From positions 1 through 64,000 of the forward strand of contig JASXTE010000141.1 in assembly GCA_030280995.1 (NCBI GenBank): a stretch of 64,000 nucleotides of DNA, written 5' to 3'. Made by a program: the position numbers and the translations under genes. Below the pieces are notes generated by a model. It was not told where the DNA came from. It ran no database searches and worked only from the letters and a program-made list of their open reading frames with translations. Shown piece by piece: positions 54,173 to 64,000 of the stretch (positions are counted from its first letter, which is position 1; every line of letters begins with the position of its first letter). The stretch is from Hemileia vastatrix. Taxonomy: Eukaryota > Basidiomycota > Pucciniomycetes > Pucciniales > Zaghouaniaceae.

Positions 54173-55836
54173 ATGGTAAGTAGATTACCCTCTCAGATTG
54201 AACACAATACTGATGATTACATTATAGGTAATATTATTGATGTAAAATCTGTACAGAGAATTGAGGAGGACTTGTGAAAATTAGGTTTTGATGTAGATAC
54301 ACCTGACTTATCTTTTGTCAATAACAACAGTACTATTTATGATAATAATACAGTTAATCCTCAGTTGCCACCACTTACTAGTGAGATGATAAGTTCAAAA
54401 AACAGGGAAAAAATTGAGAAGGAAGACATGGAGCATTTTAATAATAAGCCTACTGTCCATAGAATTGTTTCAGCATTATGGAATAGAATGACTGATTGTG
54501 AGGAACAGACAGTTAAGCTCACAAGTGATACAATTTTGTCCTTGACATTGAACATTTCTCAACTGGAAACAAGAAATAAAGAATTAGAGAATGAACACTT
54601 GGCTCTAACTCTTAAGTATGATTCTTTGAGTAATATATATAGTGAACTTTCAAACAAATTCTGTGAGTTAGAAAAATTGTTTGAAGCACATTTATTGAAA
54701 ACTGAATCAAGAAAAAAACTATCTTTTACCCAGACAAATCAGAGTGTCTTTGATCTGCTACAAAGATTGACTAAAGTTGAAATTGAAATCACTAATCCAC
54801 TAATGAATCATGATAATCATAAGTAAAATCAGTATAATAATAATCCTTTCATTGGCAAAAATGAATCTCAATCATTCCCCATACCACCACAAGTAAACCA
54901 TCTGGTGGTAGTGTCAAGTCTGAAAGTACAAATGTAAGTCACAAATACGTGCAAGAGGAATTACAAGACCACTTATCTAGAGTAAATGAGTTATTGAATT
55001 TACCTAGGATTAGTGAAATAAAATCCAATCAGAAGAACTGGCCTAAGATAGATCAGTACCCAACTTATGATGGGGAAGCCAGCTCTGATTGGCAACATTT
55101 TATTCAAAGAATTGACAACTTGAAATTCTCATATAAGTTACCAGATGAAGAAATAACATCAAAATTAATTTCTTTATTTAAGGATGTTACTTTATTATGG
55201 TTTGAAGCTATTTTGAGTGAGGGTAAAGATTACTCTTGGGCTGAATTGAAACAACTAATTGAAAAACAATTTGGAGGTTCTAAATTCAGGCTCACTCAGA
55301 AATAAGTGTATGAGAAAACTAGGTATAATCCATTAAATGGTGACAAACCTATGGTGTTTTTAATGAATTTAAATAAAATATTTAAAGCCATTGAGCCAAA
55401 CATGGATTTTAATTTATGGAAAGATAAGATAATATATAAATTACCTATATCTATCAGAGACATTGTTGTAGCTAGAACAATAATGGTTAATGAATATTCT
55501 GAGTTTATTAATATTTGTAATAAATTATTATTAAACCATAAGTATGAAATAAGGTACACCACTTATTAACAAAATAATGAACCTGTGAGAAATCAGAATT
55601 TAAAAACACTTCAGGAGAAGCAGAAAAAACCTACTGCACCTGTAGTACCTAAAGAGTATGAAACTAATACTACTTATAAGTGTAATAAACCTTGGGTTAA
55701 AGGTCACAAATGTGAGAAGAATATAAATATTGTTGAAAATAAGCATGAATCTGAAAATGAAACCAAAAAAGTAAAGATTCAAGAGATTATGACAGTAATA
55801 TCTCATATAGTGATGAAAAGGAAGTCTGTATGTTAG
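54173..55836 (+). pseudogene. G5 Gag
   Basis: Begins MVSRLPSQIE; a TGA follows 34 codons later. The coiled-coil segment is at 54365-54826, gag core with NWPKIDQYPTYDGE (near 55040) and KQFGGSKFRL (near 55268) at 54949-55569. The knuckle region (near 55675) reads TTYKCNKPWVKGHKC: the first Cys of the usual pair is replaced, so zinc binding is probably lost. Stops at 54275, 54824, 55303, 55567 and 55834. Confidence 0.8.
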
Positions 55837-57244
55837 AAGATGATTTGTCCATCTATGAAACTCCAATATTAAATATGGACTTAAACAAATCCTTAATGAA
55901 TTTTGAAGATTCTGAAATCATTAAGGATATACAAGCTGATAACTTGAAAATGAAACCTATCACATTTCCAGCTATCATTTCTGGAGAAAATGTAAATGTA
56001 GTATTGGACACAGCAGCTGCTGGTTCTGTTGTTTCAACAAATACATTTCAGAAAATTGATAGTGAATATAAGTCAAAGCTTGAACCCCTTCAAAGTAAAA
56101 ATTGGAGAGGTTTTGGATCAGTACTACACCCTATTGGTAAATACAAAGCTTCTGTTTTCTTAAAACATCAACATGGTTATGTTAGGGAACCTTGTGACTT
56201 TGTAGTAATGGATAATACTAATTGTAGTAACTGTTTTATCATTGGAAATGACATTCTGACTAAGTTTGGTGTTAAATTAGACCCTGCTAATAATAATTTT
56301 ACAATTGGCATGATTGGTAAAAGGAGATTTAATATAAATTCTTTTAACACGGTCTTAAACATTGAGTCAGTAATAAATATTCCTTGCAAAGGAAGAGAAT
56401 CCAATGAGATGGAACTTCTGGAAACAGAAATTTCAAAAGCACCATTTGGTACTCAGATAAGTAAAGCTGAGAAAAAAATATTTTGGACTTAATTAAAGCA
56501 TTTCAAGTGGCTTTTGCACATGGAAACAATGAACTTGGCCTTGTAAAAGATCATGAGATGAAAATTATTTTAACCTGTGATATGGATAATATTCCTGCTA
56601 TTCTTAAAAAGAAACCATAATCTGCTTCACCAATGAAGAGGAAAGACATAGAGGATAATATTAAGATGTTATTAAAAATGAAAATTATTGAAAAGGTTGA
56701 ATCTACACCAAAATATTGTGTAATATCACCAGTGCTAATTTCTTATGAACAAGATTAAGAAAGACCGTGCGGTGATTATAGAGAACTAAATACATTCACA
56801 GTGGATGATATTTATCCCTTGCCAAGGGTGGCCTCTATACATTCTACCCTTAAAGGTGCTAAATATATAAGTTTCCTGGATGGAAATAAAGGGTACCATC
56901 AGATTCCTGTAGAAAACAATTCAAAGAACTTTTTGTTGATAACAACACATATGGGAATATATAAATATGTCAGGATGCCATTTGGACCAAAAAATCCTTC
57001 TTCAGTATTTCAGAAGTTAATGGATATAACATTCCATAATGAAATGATTGAAGGATGGTTAATGGTATACATTGATGACATCATAGTGTTCTCTAAGACA
57101 TATGATGAACACTTAATCCATTTAAAGAAGGTATTTCAGAAAATGGATGAAAGAAAAATGACCCTTGCATTGAAAAAATGTAAATTTGGGTTTGAGTCTT
57201 TAAAAATGCTTGGTCATATTGAATCTTCTTACAAATATGTGTAG
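55830..57244 (+). pseudogene. G5 protease and reverse transcriptase
   Basis: Protease region with VVLDTAAAGSVVS near 56000: the catalytic Asp is present but the usual DSG/DTG has become DTA. RT in 56560-57244 with CGDYRELNTFTVDDIYPLP, DGNKGYHQIPV and MVYIDDIIVFS (near 57063). Stops near 56490, 56618 and 56756, and a frame break near 57220. Confidence 0.83.
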
Positions 57245-58150
57245 ACCAAAATAAGGTGGCTGCAATCAAGAATATTGGAATTCCTCAAATTCTAAAGGAT
57301 GTACAATCTTTTCTTGGTATGTTTGGTTATTATAGATAAAATATAAAGAACTACCAATTAATTGCTGAACCATTGACCACACTGATAAGGAAATCAGAAG
57401 CTTTCATTTGGAATAATGAAAGACAACAGGCTTTTAATAAGTTGAAAGAATGTTTGATGACAGCTCCTATCTTGGGATTACCAGATTTCTAATTGCCTTT
57501 TGTATTTAATACAGATGCAAGTTTTATTGGTCTGGGGGCTGCTTTGCATCAAAAACAACTTATTGAAGGAAGAATGTCAGAAGTAGTAATTTGCTATATT
57601 TCACGTACTCTAAGAAGTAGTGAATTAAAATATGGTGCTACTCAACTTGAATGATTGGAAGTAGTATGGGCTCTTGAGAAGCTACATTAATTCCTGGAAG
57701 ACCAAAAATTTGAGTTAATAGCTGACTGTAGTGCAGTTAAGTCACTCTTAAACATGAAAACTCCAATTAGACATATGTTTAGATGGCAATTAGCTGTACA
57801 AAAATAAAGAGGACAGATGACTATTACACATAGAGCAGGAAACTTACACTCTAATGTAGATCTGTTATCTAGAGTACCTCTACCCAATAATGATGATAAT
57901 CCTGCTTATGTTCCTAAAATAGAGATTATTAACATTTATGGAATTTATATTGTAGATCTTGAGGATGAATTAATGTAATCAATTCTTGATAATTATGCTT
58001 CTGATCCTGACTTTAGTAAACTTACTAAAATATTAAATGATCCATCTAATGCTTCAATGAATTTTTTAATAAAAGCATTACCAAATAAGTATAAAGAGGC
58101 ATTAGAAAAAGGCAATTTTCCATTGATGATGGTTTTATATATTACAGGAA
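57245..58150 (+). pseudogene. G5 RT thumb/connection and RNase H
   Basis: NTDASFIGLGAALHQKQ near 57509, YISRTLRSSELKYGATQLE near 57597 and the FELIADCSAVKSLL block near 57711 identify RNase H and its C-terminal extension. At least five stops (for example 57340, 57490, 57652, 57688, 57806). Confidence 0.78.
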
Positions 58151-59498
58151 AAAATTAAGTAATGTAATTGTGATCCCCCCTTCAATGAAGGAGTTTATGT
58201 TAAGTATATGTCATGATGATATCTTAGCAGGTAATTTTGACTTCCATAAAACATTAACCAGAGTAAAAAACACAGCTTGGTGGATTAACATGTCTGATGA
58301 TTTTCAAAAATATTTGAGACATGTGATTCTTGTCAAAAATCTAAAAGATTAACAGGCAAAAGAGCTGGTTTATTACAAAAACATGAGCAAACAAAAGCTT
58401 CATGGGAGATAGTTAACATGAACTTTGTAAGAGGTTTGCCAATAGCAGGGCATAATAGTTATAACTCCTGCTGGGTAATTGTAGATAGATTTACAAAATT
58501 GTGTAAATTTATTCCTACCCACAAAGAGGTTTCTGCAAAAGATTTAGCTTTTTTATGGTGGACAACAATGTTAATTATAGCATGTTTCCCCAACAAAACA
58601 GTCTCAGACAGAGATCCTAATTTTACTTCTGGTTTCTGGACATCACTTATGGATGTTTCAGGGTGTCAATTAAAACTTTCTGCAGCACACCATCCACAAA
58701 CTGATGGGCTAGCAGAAAGAATGATACAAACTTTAGAAGATATGATATGAAGATATTGTGCTTTTGGTCTTGAATTTAAAGACAATGACAAATTCACACA
58801 TGATTGGGTAACCCTTATCCCAGGTTTAGAATTTGCATTCAATAGTAAACTACATTCTGTCACTGGAAAAAAGCCATTTGAGTTATGGTTGGGTTATGTA
58901 CCTGATACCCCTGCTAAAACTCTTAATAAGTTACCTAGATTTGATATCCATCCAGGTACAAAATCTTTTCTTCAGATTCAAGAATTATGCAGAAAGCATG
59001 CTCAAGAAATAATAAATAAGGCATTTGAGTATGAGAAGAAAAGATGGGATAAAGACCATAAAGAACAAAGTTCAAAGAGGGTGATGAAGTCCTTATTTCT
59101 ACACTACATTTTAGTTTAAATGGTAATTTTAAATTGAAGGATCCATTCATTGAACCATTTTTAGTAAAAAAGATGGTGGGTAACAATGCTGTTGAAGTTA
59201 TTCTATATGCACCATATGATTGAAAACATCCAGTATTTCCTATTTCTCTTATAAAACCATACCATTCTAATGATACTTCTCTATTTCCAAGAAGATCAGG
59301 AAGGCATAAACAGCAACCTGAAGAAGTAGTTGAAAAGGCAGAAATAGAAAAGATACTTAAAAAGAGACACCTTAATAAAGAAAAGGGAGTTGAGTATCTA
59401 TTTAGGTTTAAAAAAAATCAAGTGAATATGAACAGTGGATTCCAGAAAATGAAATCCCTGATCTTAAAAATCTCTTGAAAAAATTTAAATCCAAATAA
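58151..59498 (+). pseudogene. G5 integrase and chromodomain
   Basis: Zinc region CHDDILAGNF…CDSCQ-like (a frame break near 58316 sits in the second half). Core: MNFVRGLP (near 58418; MDFVTGLP in G2, so the first core Asp is Asn here), SDRDPNF (near 58605), HHPQTDGLAERM (near 58688). The GPY/F region near 59150 has EPF instead of GPF. The chromodomain-like GVEYLFRFKKNQ…W ends KFKSK-stop at 59498. Inactive. Confidence 0.82.
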
Positions 59499-59615
59499 TA
59501 CTTTTTAATTAAGTATATATATCATATAAATTTTAAAATTATTTTTCTATTCACTCCTTACTTATTAATTAAAATGTCTTAACATTAATTTTATTGTTTT
59601 TTTTAGGTGAGGGAG

Positions 59616-59740
59616 TTTCACACTAGGTATCTCCAGTACTGAATAATTCTTATGTTTAAAATAAGATAACCTTAATTACATTAATCTTATTACATAAAAA
59701 TAAGGTTAAAATACTTATATATATGATTATAATACATACA
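59616..59740 (+). repeat. G5 3' LTR, truncated to about 125 bp
   Basis: Follows polypurine GGTGAGGGAG; starts TTTCACACTAGGTATCTCC (TGTCAGTCTAGG… in the 5' LTR) and parallels the 5' LTR up to GATTATAATACATA, where unrelated DNA begins. Confidence 0.8.
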
Positions 59741-60010
59741 CCACGCAATATGGGGGGCGGACTTGCTAGCAAGTCCGCAACCTTGAACCCTAATTCATAT
59801 CTTTTTCAGCACACATTGAGGTGGTGATGAAACAATCATGAAGAAATATTGAATTTACTTTGAAAACACCTTGAAACTGATTTGAACCTTCATTGAACCA
59901 CAGTTGATTAATAGTTCAAAAAATATTCACAGCAGGAAAAAAGTGTGCACTAGATGTCTAGTGCTTTTTTTTGCTTCCTGAATTGATTCCTGGTAGAATT
60001 ACAAGTGGGA
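59741..60010. other. Segment with two strong palindromes
   Basis: A perfect 22-bp palindrome (arms GCGGACTTGCT) is at 59757-59778 and an 8-bp-arm hairpin (GCACTAGA, TG, TCTAGTGC) at 59947-59964 followed by a T-run. About 170 bp of ordinary sequence lies between. It abuts the broken LTR, so it may be the end of an inserted element, but no matching other end was found. Confidence 0.4.
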
Positions 60011-61370
60011 CTTCCATCTGATGCCTCCCTCCCCTAATTCTCCCTTATCTTCAATCTGACTTCCTATCCTACCCCCTTATTTCATTTCTAAACTTGCCAT
60101 CTACTTACCCATTTTCCCTATTCCTTTCCTTCACAGTGAGAAAACAACTCTCCTCTCCTTCCCCCCCTCTCCCTTCTCTTCTCTTCATTTCTCACACCTC
60201 CCCCAGACCCTCACTCACCTTTCCCAGCCCACTGTCATTATTTAGTTTTATTTTACTTTGTATTTTTTTCATTTTTCATGTTTCTTCCCTACAAAAATCT
60301 TCCTTTTTCAACGATTGGCCACATTTTTTTAGTAAACACAAGCAACTCAAATTCTGAAATATGTATTTAGTTACATTATTTACCACTTGGAATGGGTTAT
60401 AATTCCTCAAAATTTTATTCCTTGTTATTTCTAATTTATACATATTAATTATTCTCAAGTTTATAAAAAGTTGGCTACTTCCCAAGCCCTTGCATGCCTC
60501 CCCAACACTTTTTTCACCTCTTCAATCTCATCGCTCACCTCCCCCAGAAAAATAAAGGAACTGGGGAAGGCTGGGGAAGGTGAGAGAGGGGCTTTACAGG
60601 GCTGGGAGAGGTTATAAAATCCCCTAACCCACTTCGGGAAGGCTGGAAAAGGTGAGCAAGGGTCCTTAAAGGGCTAGGAGAGTTGATAAAAGCCTCTCAC
60701 CTACTACTCACAGCCCTACTTAGTCTTTACAGCACCTCGTTCACATCTTCAGCCAAATTAAGGGACTTGGGAAGCTGGGGGAGGTGAGCGAGGGGCTTTG
60801 AAAGTCTGTGGGAGGTAATAAAAGCCTCTCACTCACTTCTCCCAGCCTTCCTTAGTCTTTACAGCACCTCACTCACATCTCCAGCCAAAGTAAGGGACTG
60901 GGGGAGGCTGGAAGAGGTGAGTGAAGGGCTGGAAAGATTGGGAAGGTGAGAAAGGGCTAGGGGAGGTAAGCGAGAGCTGGGGGATGTGGACAATAAACTG
61001 GAGAGGTGAGTAATAGTTTTAGAATGTGAGAGAAAGGCTGGTGAGGGCTAATGGAGGTGAGTGGGGTGAGTGAGGGGAATGGGAGGTGAGCGAGAGGTTG
61101 CAAAAGGGGTGTAGTTGTGTTAAAAGTGAAAATAGAGTGGAGGGGAGTAGTGAGGAGGGCTTAAACATAGATTTTGAAGCTTAAAGGGTGTAGCAAATGT
61201 ATCAGGAGGGCAATAAAAGGGTGGTGAGTGATAATAGAATTAACAGAAATGAAAAAGCAGAAAAATTTGTGTGGAGAGATTGAGAGGTTGTCCATTGAGG
61301 TAGTGAAAAATGGAGTGTGAACTTTGTTCTTCGGGCGAACATCAGAGTCCACCCCCTCAATCTACAGCTC
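60011..61370. repeat. Strand-asymmetric block: pyrimidine-rich, then purine-rich repeats
   Basis: 60011-60240 is C/T-rich on the plus strand; 60540-61330 is G/A-rich with degenerate GGGGAGGTGAGCGAGGGGCT-like units. A 137-140 bp unit is tandemly duplicated at about 60691-60830 and 60831-60970 (shared CTTAGTCTTTACAGCACCTC and AGGGACT blocks). Each unit contains CTCACCT… and …AGGTGAG, so it can fold. The C-rich part is broadly complementary to the G-rich part. No convincing gene. Confidence 0.6.
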
Positions 61371-64000
61371 TATTCTGCCGATATGGAAAATGATTGATAA
61401 TTATTTTTTATTGATATTTTTTAACTTAAACCTATAGTTTATACGTCTTTATTTTATATTTTTGATTTACAATGCACTTTAAGACTAAGAAAGTAATATA
61501 GTAAAATAATTGATAATGAAATACTATTTTGCTTTTTTACACAATAATTCACAGAATTCTTTTGATAACTATACATGATATAAATAAATAATATAATAGG
61601 AAAATTGTAGCAAAAAGTTAAAAACTAGAATAAAACATTTAAAGAAATTTTAAACTATTGAACTTATGTATTTTTTGAGTTTATTGTATTTATTTTTAAA
61701 TGTAATAGTAAAATATGTTGGTTAGATTAAAAATAGCTTTGAATTAAATTAAATAATTAGGGTAAAGGTTGAGGAAAAGATTTATCCACATATATAACCA
61801 TTTAGGCTTATTTCTTGTTTTGTGATTGCTATATATAACTGGATAATTGACTGTAATAAATGCAAATTTAAAAAACTTCAATAAGTTATCTACCTCAATA
61901 TATTTATGATAATCTATTCAGTAACAGAATAAAATATCTGAGTCCTTTCTTTTACTAATTTTTTTTCATTTCAATGACTATATACATTTTCAAAAAAATT
62001 ATTTATCATGTTTTTGGTGGAACTTAGATTGAACTCTCAATGCAATCTTGTTTCCAAGTGTGGTTCATAATAATTTAAGCCATGAAAAAATTTATACTTT
62101 TTTAGAAGTTTTATTAATTACTTTTAAATATAAAAATAATTATATTTTTATATCAAAATATTTTTATTAAACACTTTGAAGTTCTAAAAATAAGTACATA
62201 TTAAGAATTATTTTTAGATAATATTATATTAAAAAAAGTTTTAAGTTGATTATATATTATTATGATATGATTTCTTTCCATATTACGTATTACGAAACTA
62301 CCTAAAAATCAATTTTATACAACTATATTACATAAAAAAGATATCAGCTCTTCTGCTTAGATTTAAAGTACTTCAAAAAAACATTATTTTTGCCTTAGGT
62401 ACACATTATATAGAGTATTCAGAGCATCATATTAATTTTTTAGACTTACACATTTATATTGAATGGAAGCCTCACAGGATAAAATTGGTCATTTTGTAAA
62501 AAAAAAATAAGTAAATATCTTTTAAATCAATATATATTTTTATAAAAAGTCAAATTTTAATATTTATGTTTAGTTTAAAATCTGTTATGAAGATTTGAAA
62601 TATTGCTATTTAAATTAATTTTTATAACAATATAACCATTCCAGTATTTCTTTGTGATAAGGCCAATTTCAAGAAAATTTTTAAATTCTTCTGTTTAAAT
62701 AAAATATCAAAGGGATTTTTTTTCATACACTTAGAAACTGAATAGAAACATCATATAAGATCTACCAATCAGCATAAATATCATAATTCCAATAAATCAT
62801 TGATAAATCTTGAACCCATATATATAATTTTACAATTGCGTGTAAGTGTTCAGTTGTGAATTACTCCTATCAAAACTTTGATTCTAATGACTAAAAAAGC
62901 GTACCTGAAATGTTTCATTTAATTTATTTTTCAAAACCATAGAATTGAAATATTTTTTCTTTTCATTTAAAACATGGAATAATATTATTTTTAATAAAAA
63001 GATGATTGCCTTTACAGCTGCTTTTCTACATGGGTATAATCTAAATTACCTATTGTGTCTTTTTTACAAAATGAATATCATATAATAGTTTTTTAATTTG
63101 AAACTGATAGAATTATGAAAAATTACCACTTTTACCTATTTAATTCAGTTCTTGAACAATAATACAATCAAAATATCTACCTGAAGCACATTTTTTAACA
63201 TGAGATCACTTTTCAAATTATATGGTGCTTATTCCCAGGTTGACACTGAAATTATCCCACAATACAGCATTGAAGCAAAATCAAGTACTAAAATTAAAGT
63301 TTAAATAAATTTATACTACTTTGTTTTAATTATCTTTAAATTTTTACATCTAGCTTGAATTTCAGTCTTTCATATGAAAAATTCACTAAGTAGTGATTAA
63401 TTATTTCAACTCATGAGATTACTCTACCAAATAACCATATTTACATTGAATTTTGATGAAATACATCATGAAGAGTTCCAGAAAATCATATGTGTATTAC
63501 ATTGAATAAATTAATATTGTGAAAATTCTTAGTAGTTGAATATTCGATAGAAAAAAAAAGAGCAAAAAGATATTTCCTTTTAATTTTAATCATCTTCTTG
63601 CATACAAAAATGGAAAAAACTCGATTAAAATTCACTTGTATAAGAATTATACTTCTTTCTAGACATATAATTAAACAATTTATCAATTATTAGTGCTAAG
63701 TGTAAAGAAGATATTAGAGAACTTCATTGAAACAGAAATTATGAAAACATATTTCTATCTTTTATTTTTCTTAATTATGAGTCTTTTCACAGTATTCTAG
63801 AATAGAAACTTGAGAATTTTTATGGTTCAATATTTTTATTAAATAATTCCATTGAGTTTAAAATAATTATATTGCATAATAAGAAATAATAAAAATACAA
63901 AAAAAAAATATCAGGTAATATGGTTTAAATTAAAAAATAAAAGCTTCAAATTCTTGGTTAAAAGGAGTTATCATTAAAGAGAACCACTGATATTATTTTA
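61371..64000. other. AT-rich DNA, nothing recognised
   Basis: About 2.6 kb with dense stops in all frames, no LTR termini, TIRs, tandem arrays or RNA genes that I could see. It could be old decayed repeat or ordinary intergenic DNA. Confidence 0.5.

Larger units (their letters stand above)
51941..59740 (+). mobile_element. G5: Ty3/Gypsy chromovirus, plus strand, highly decayed
   Basis: 5' LTR 51941-53128, primer site 53131-53143, leader, ORF1 remnant, Gag-Pol with many stops, polypurine tract (GGTGAGGGAG) and the first 125 bp of a 3' LTR (59616-59740). The oldest-looking element here; its coding sequence is clearly separate from the G2/G3/G4 group. Confidence 0.88.

Noticed and set aside
59741..60010. 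Helitron 3' end
   Set aside because: Hairpin present but no CTRR terminus, A-T target or Rep/helicase gene.
1..64000. Repeat-induced point mutation as the cause of all stops
   Set aside because: Some stops are C-to-T changes (for example 25671, 46270), but others are A-to-T, G-to-T or frameshifts, so no clear signature.
1..64000. CRISPR arrays, bacterial operons, rRNA genes
   Set aside because: None seen; sequence is eukaryotic transposon-rich DNA.

Overview
The window is repeat-dominated eukaryotic DNA, very AT-rich, with no bacterial-style operons or rRNA/tRNA genes. It is most likely from a fungus and probably a rust (Pucciniales). That is inferred from the style of the Ty3/Gypsy chromovirus integrase and chromodomain, the many nested LTR elements, short fungal-type introns and one small secreted cysteine-rich protein; no database was searched.

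Layout. I name the Ty3/Gypsy elements G0 to G5. G0 (1-5301, minus, cut by the window edge) carries a solo LTR at 3226-4363. G1 (6483-15051, minus) sits in an LTR fragment inside a TIR DNA element (5474-15807). G2 (16421-34737, minus) contains G3 (23696-32838, minus). All of these lie inside one old LTR whose pieces are at 5302-5473, 15811-15934 and 35188-35237. The deepest chain is old LTR > 111-bp mini-LTR > solo LTR > G2 > G3, each step supported by target-site duplications (TSDs): CATCC, GTACT, GTATG and GTCAG/ATCAG.

From 35238 to 38124 there is a small non-LTR island. It holds several TIR miniature elements and the only convincing host-type gene, a 118-residue secreted protein with six mature cysteines (35830-36186, minus), bracketed by two inverted copies of one TA-flanked MITE. 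G4 (38125-49122, plus) interrupts the N-terminal coding region of a degraded Mutator-like (MULE) element whose TIR arms are at 37272-37410 and 49305-49443. Next come a 1.5-kb foldback element (49552-51066), a truncated LTR (51345-51940) and the decayed G5 (51941-59740, plus). After 59741 lies gene-free DNA: a strand-asymmetric pyrimidine/purine block (60011-61370), then about 2.6 kb of AT-rich sequence with nothing recognisable.

Element biology. Each element has TG-started LTRs with a TATA box, a TGG-type primer site 2 nt inside the 5' LTR, a leader, ORF1, a single-frame Gag-Pol (gag core, odd zinc knuckle, DSG protease, YIDD reverse transcriptase, RNase H, integrase, GPF module, chromodomain) and a polypurine tract. 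The main discovery is ORF1. A 58-64 nt intron joins the first AUG to a frame that overlaps the frame naively read as 'Gag N-terminus'. The spliced 205-residue ORF1 is intact in G3, and G0 carries the same gene with the intron exactly missing, as if copied from spliced RNA. ORF1 ends on the Gag start codon (stop and start overlap in ATGGTAA). All gag-pol copies here are broken, so no autonomous element is present.
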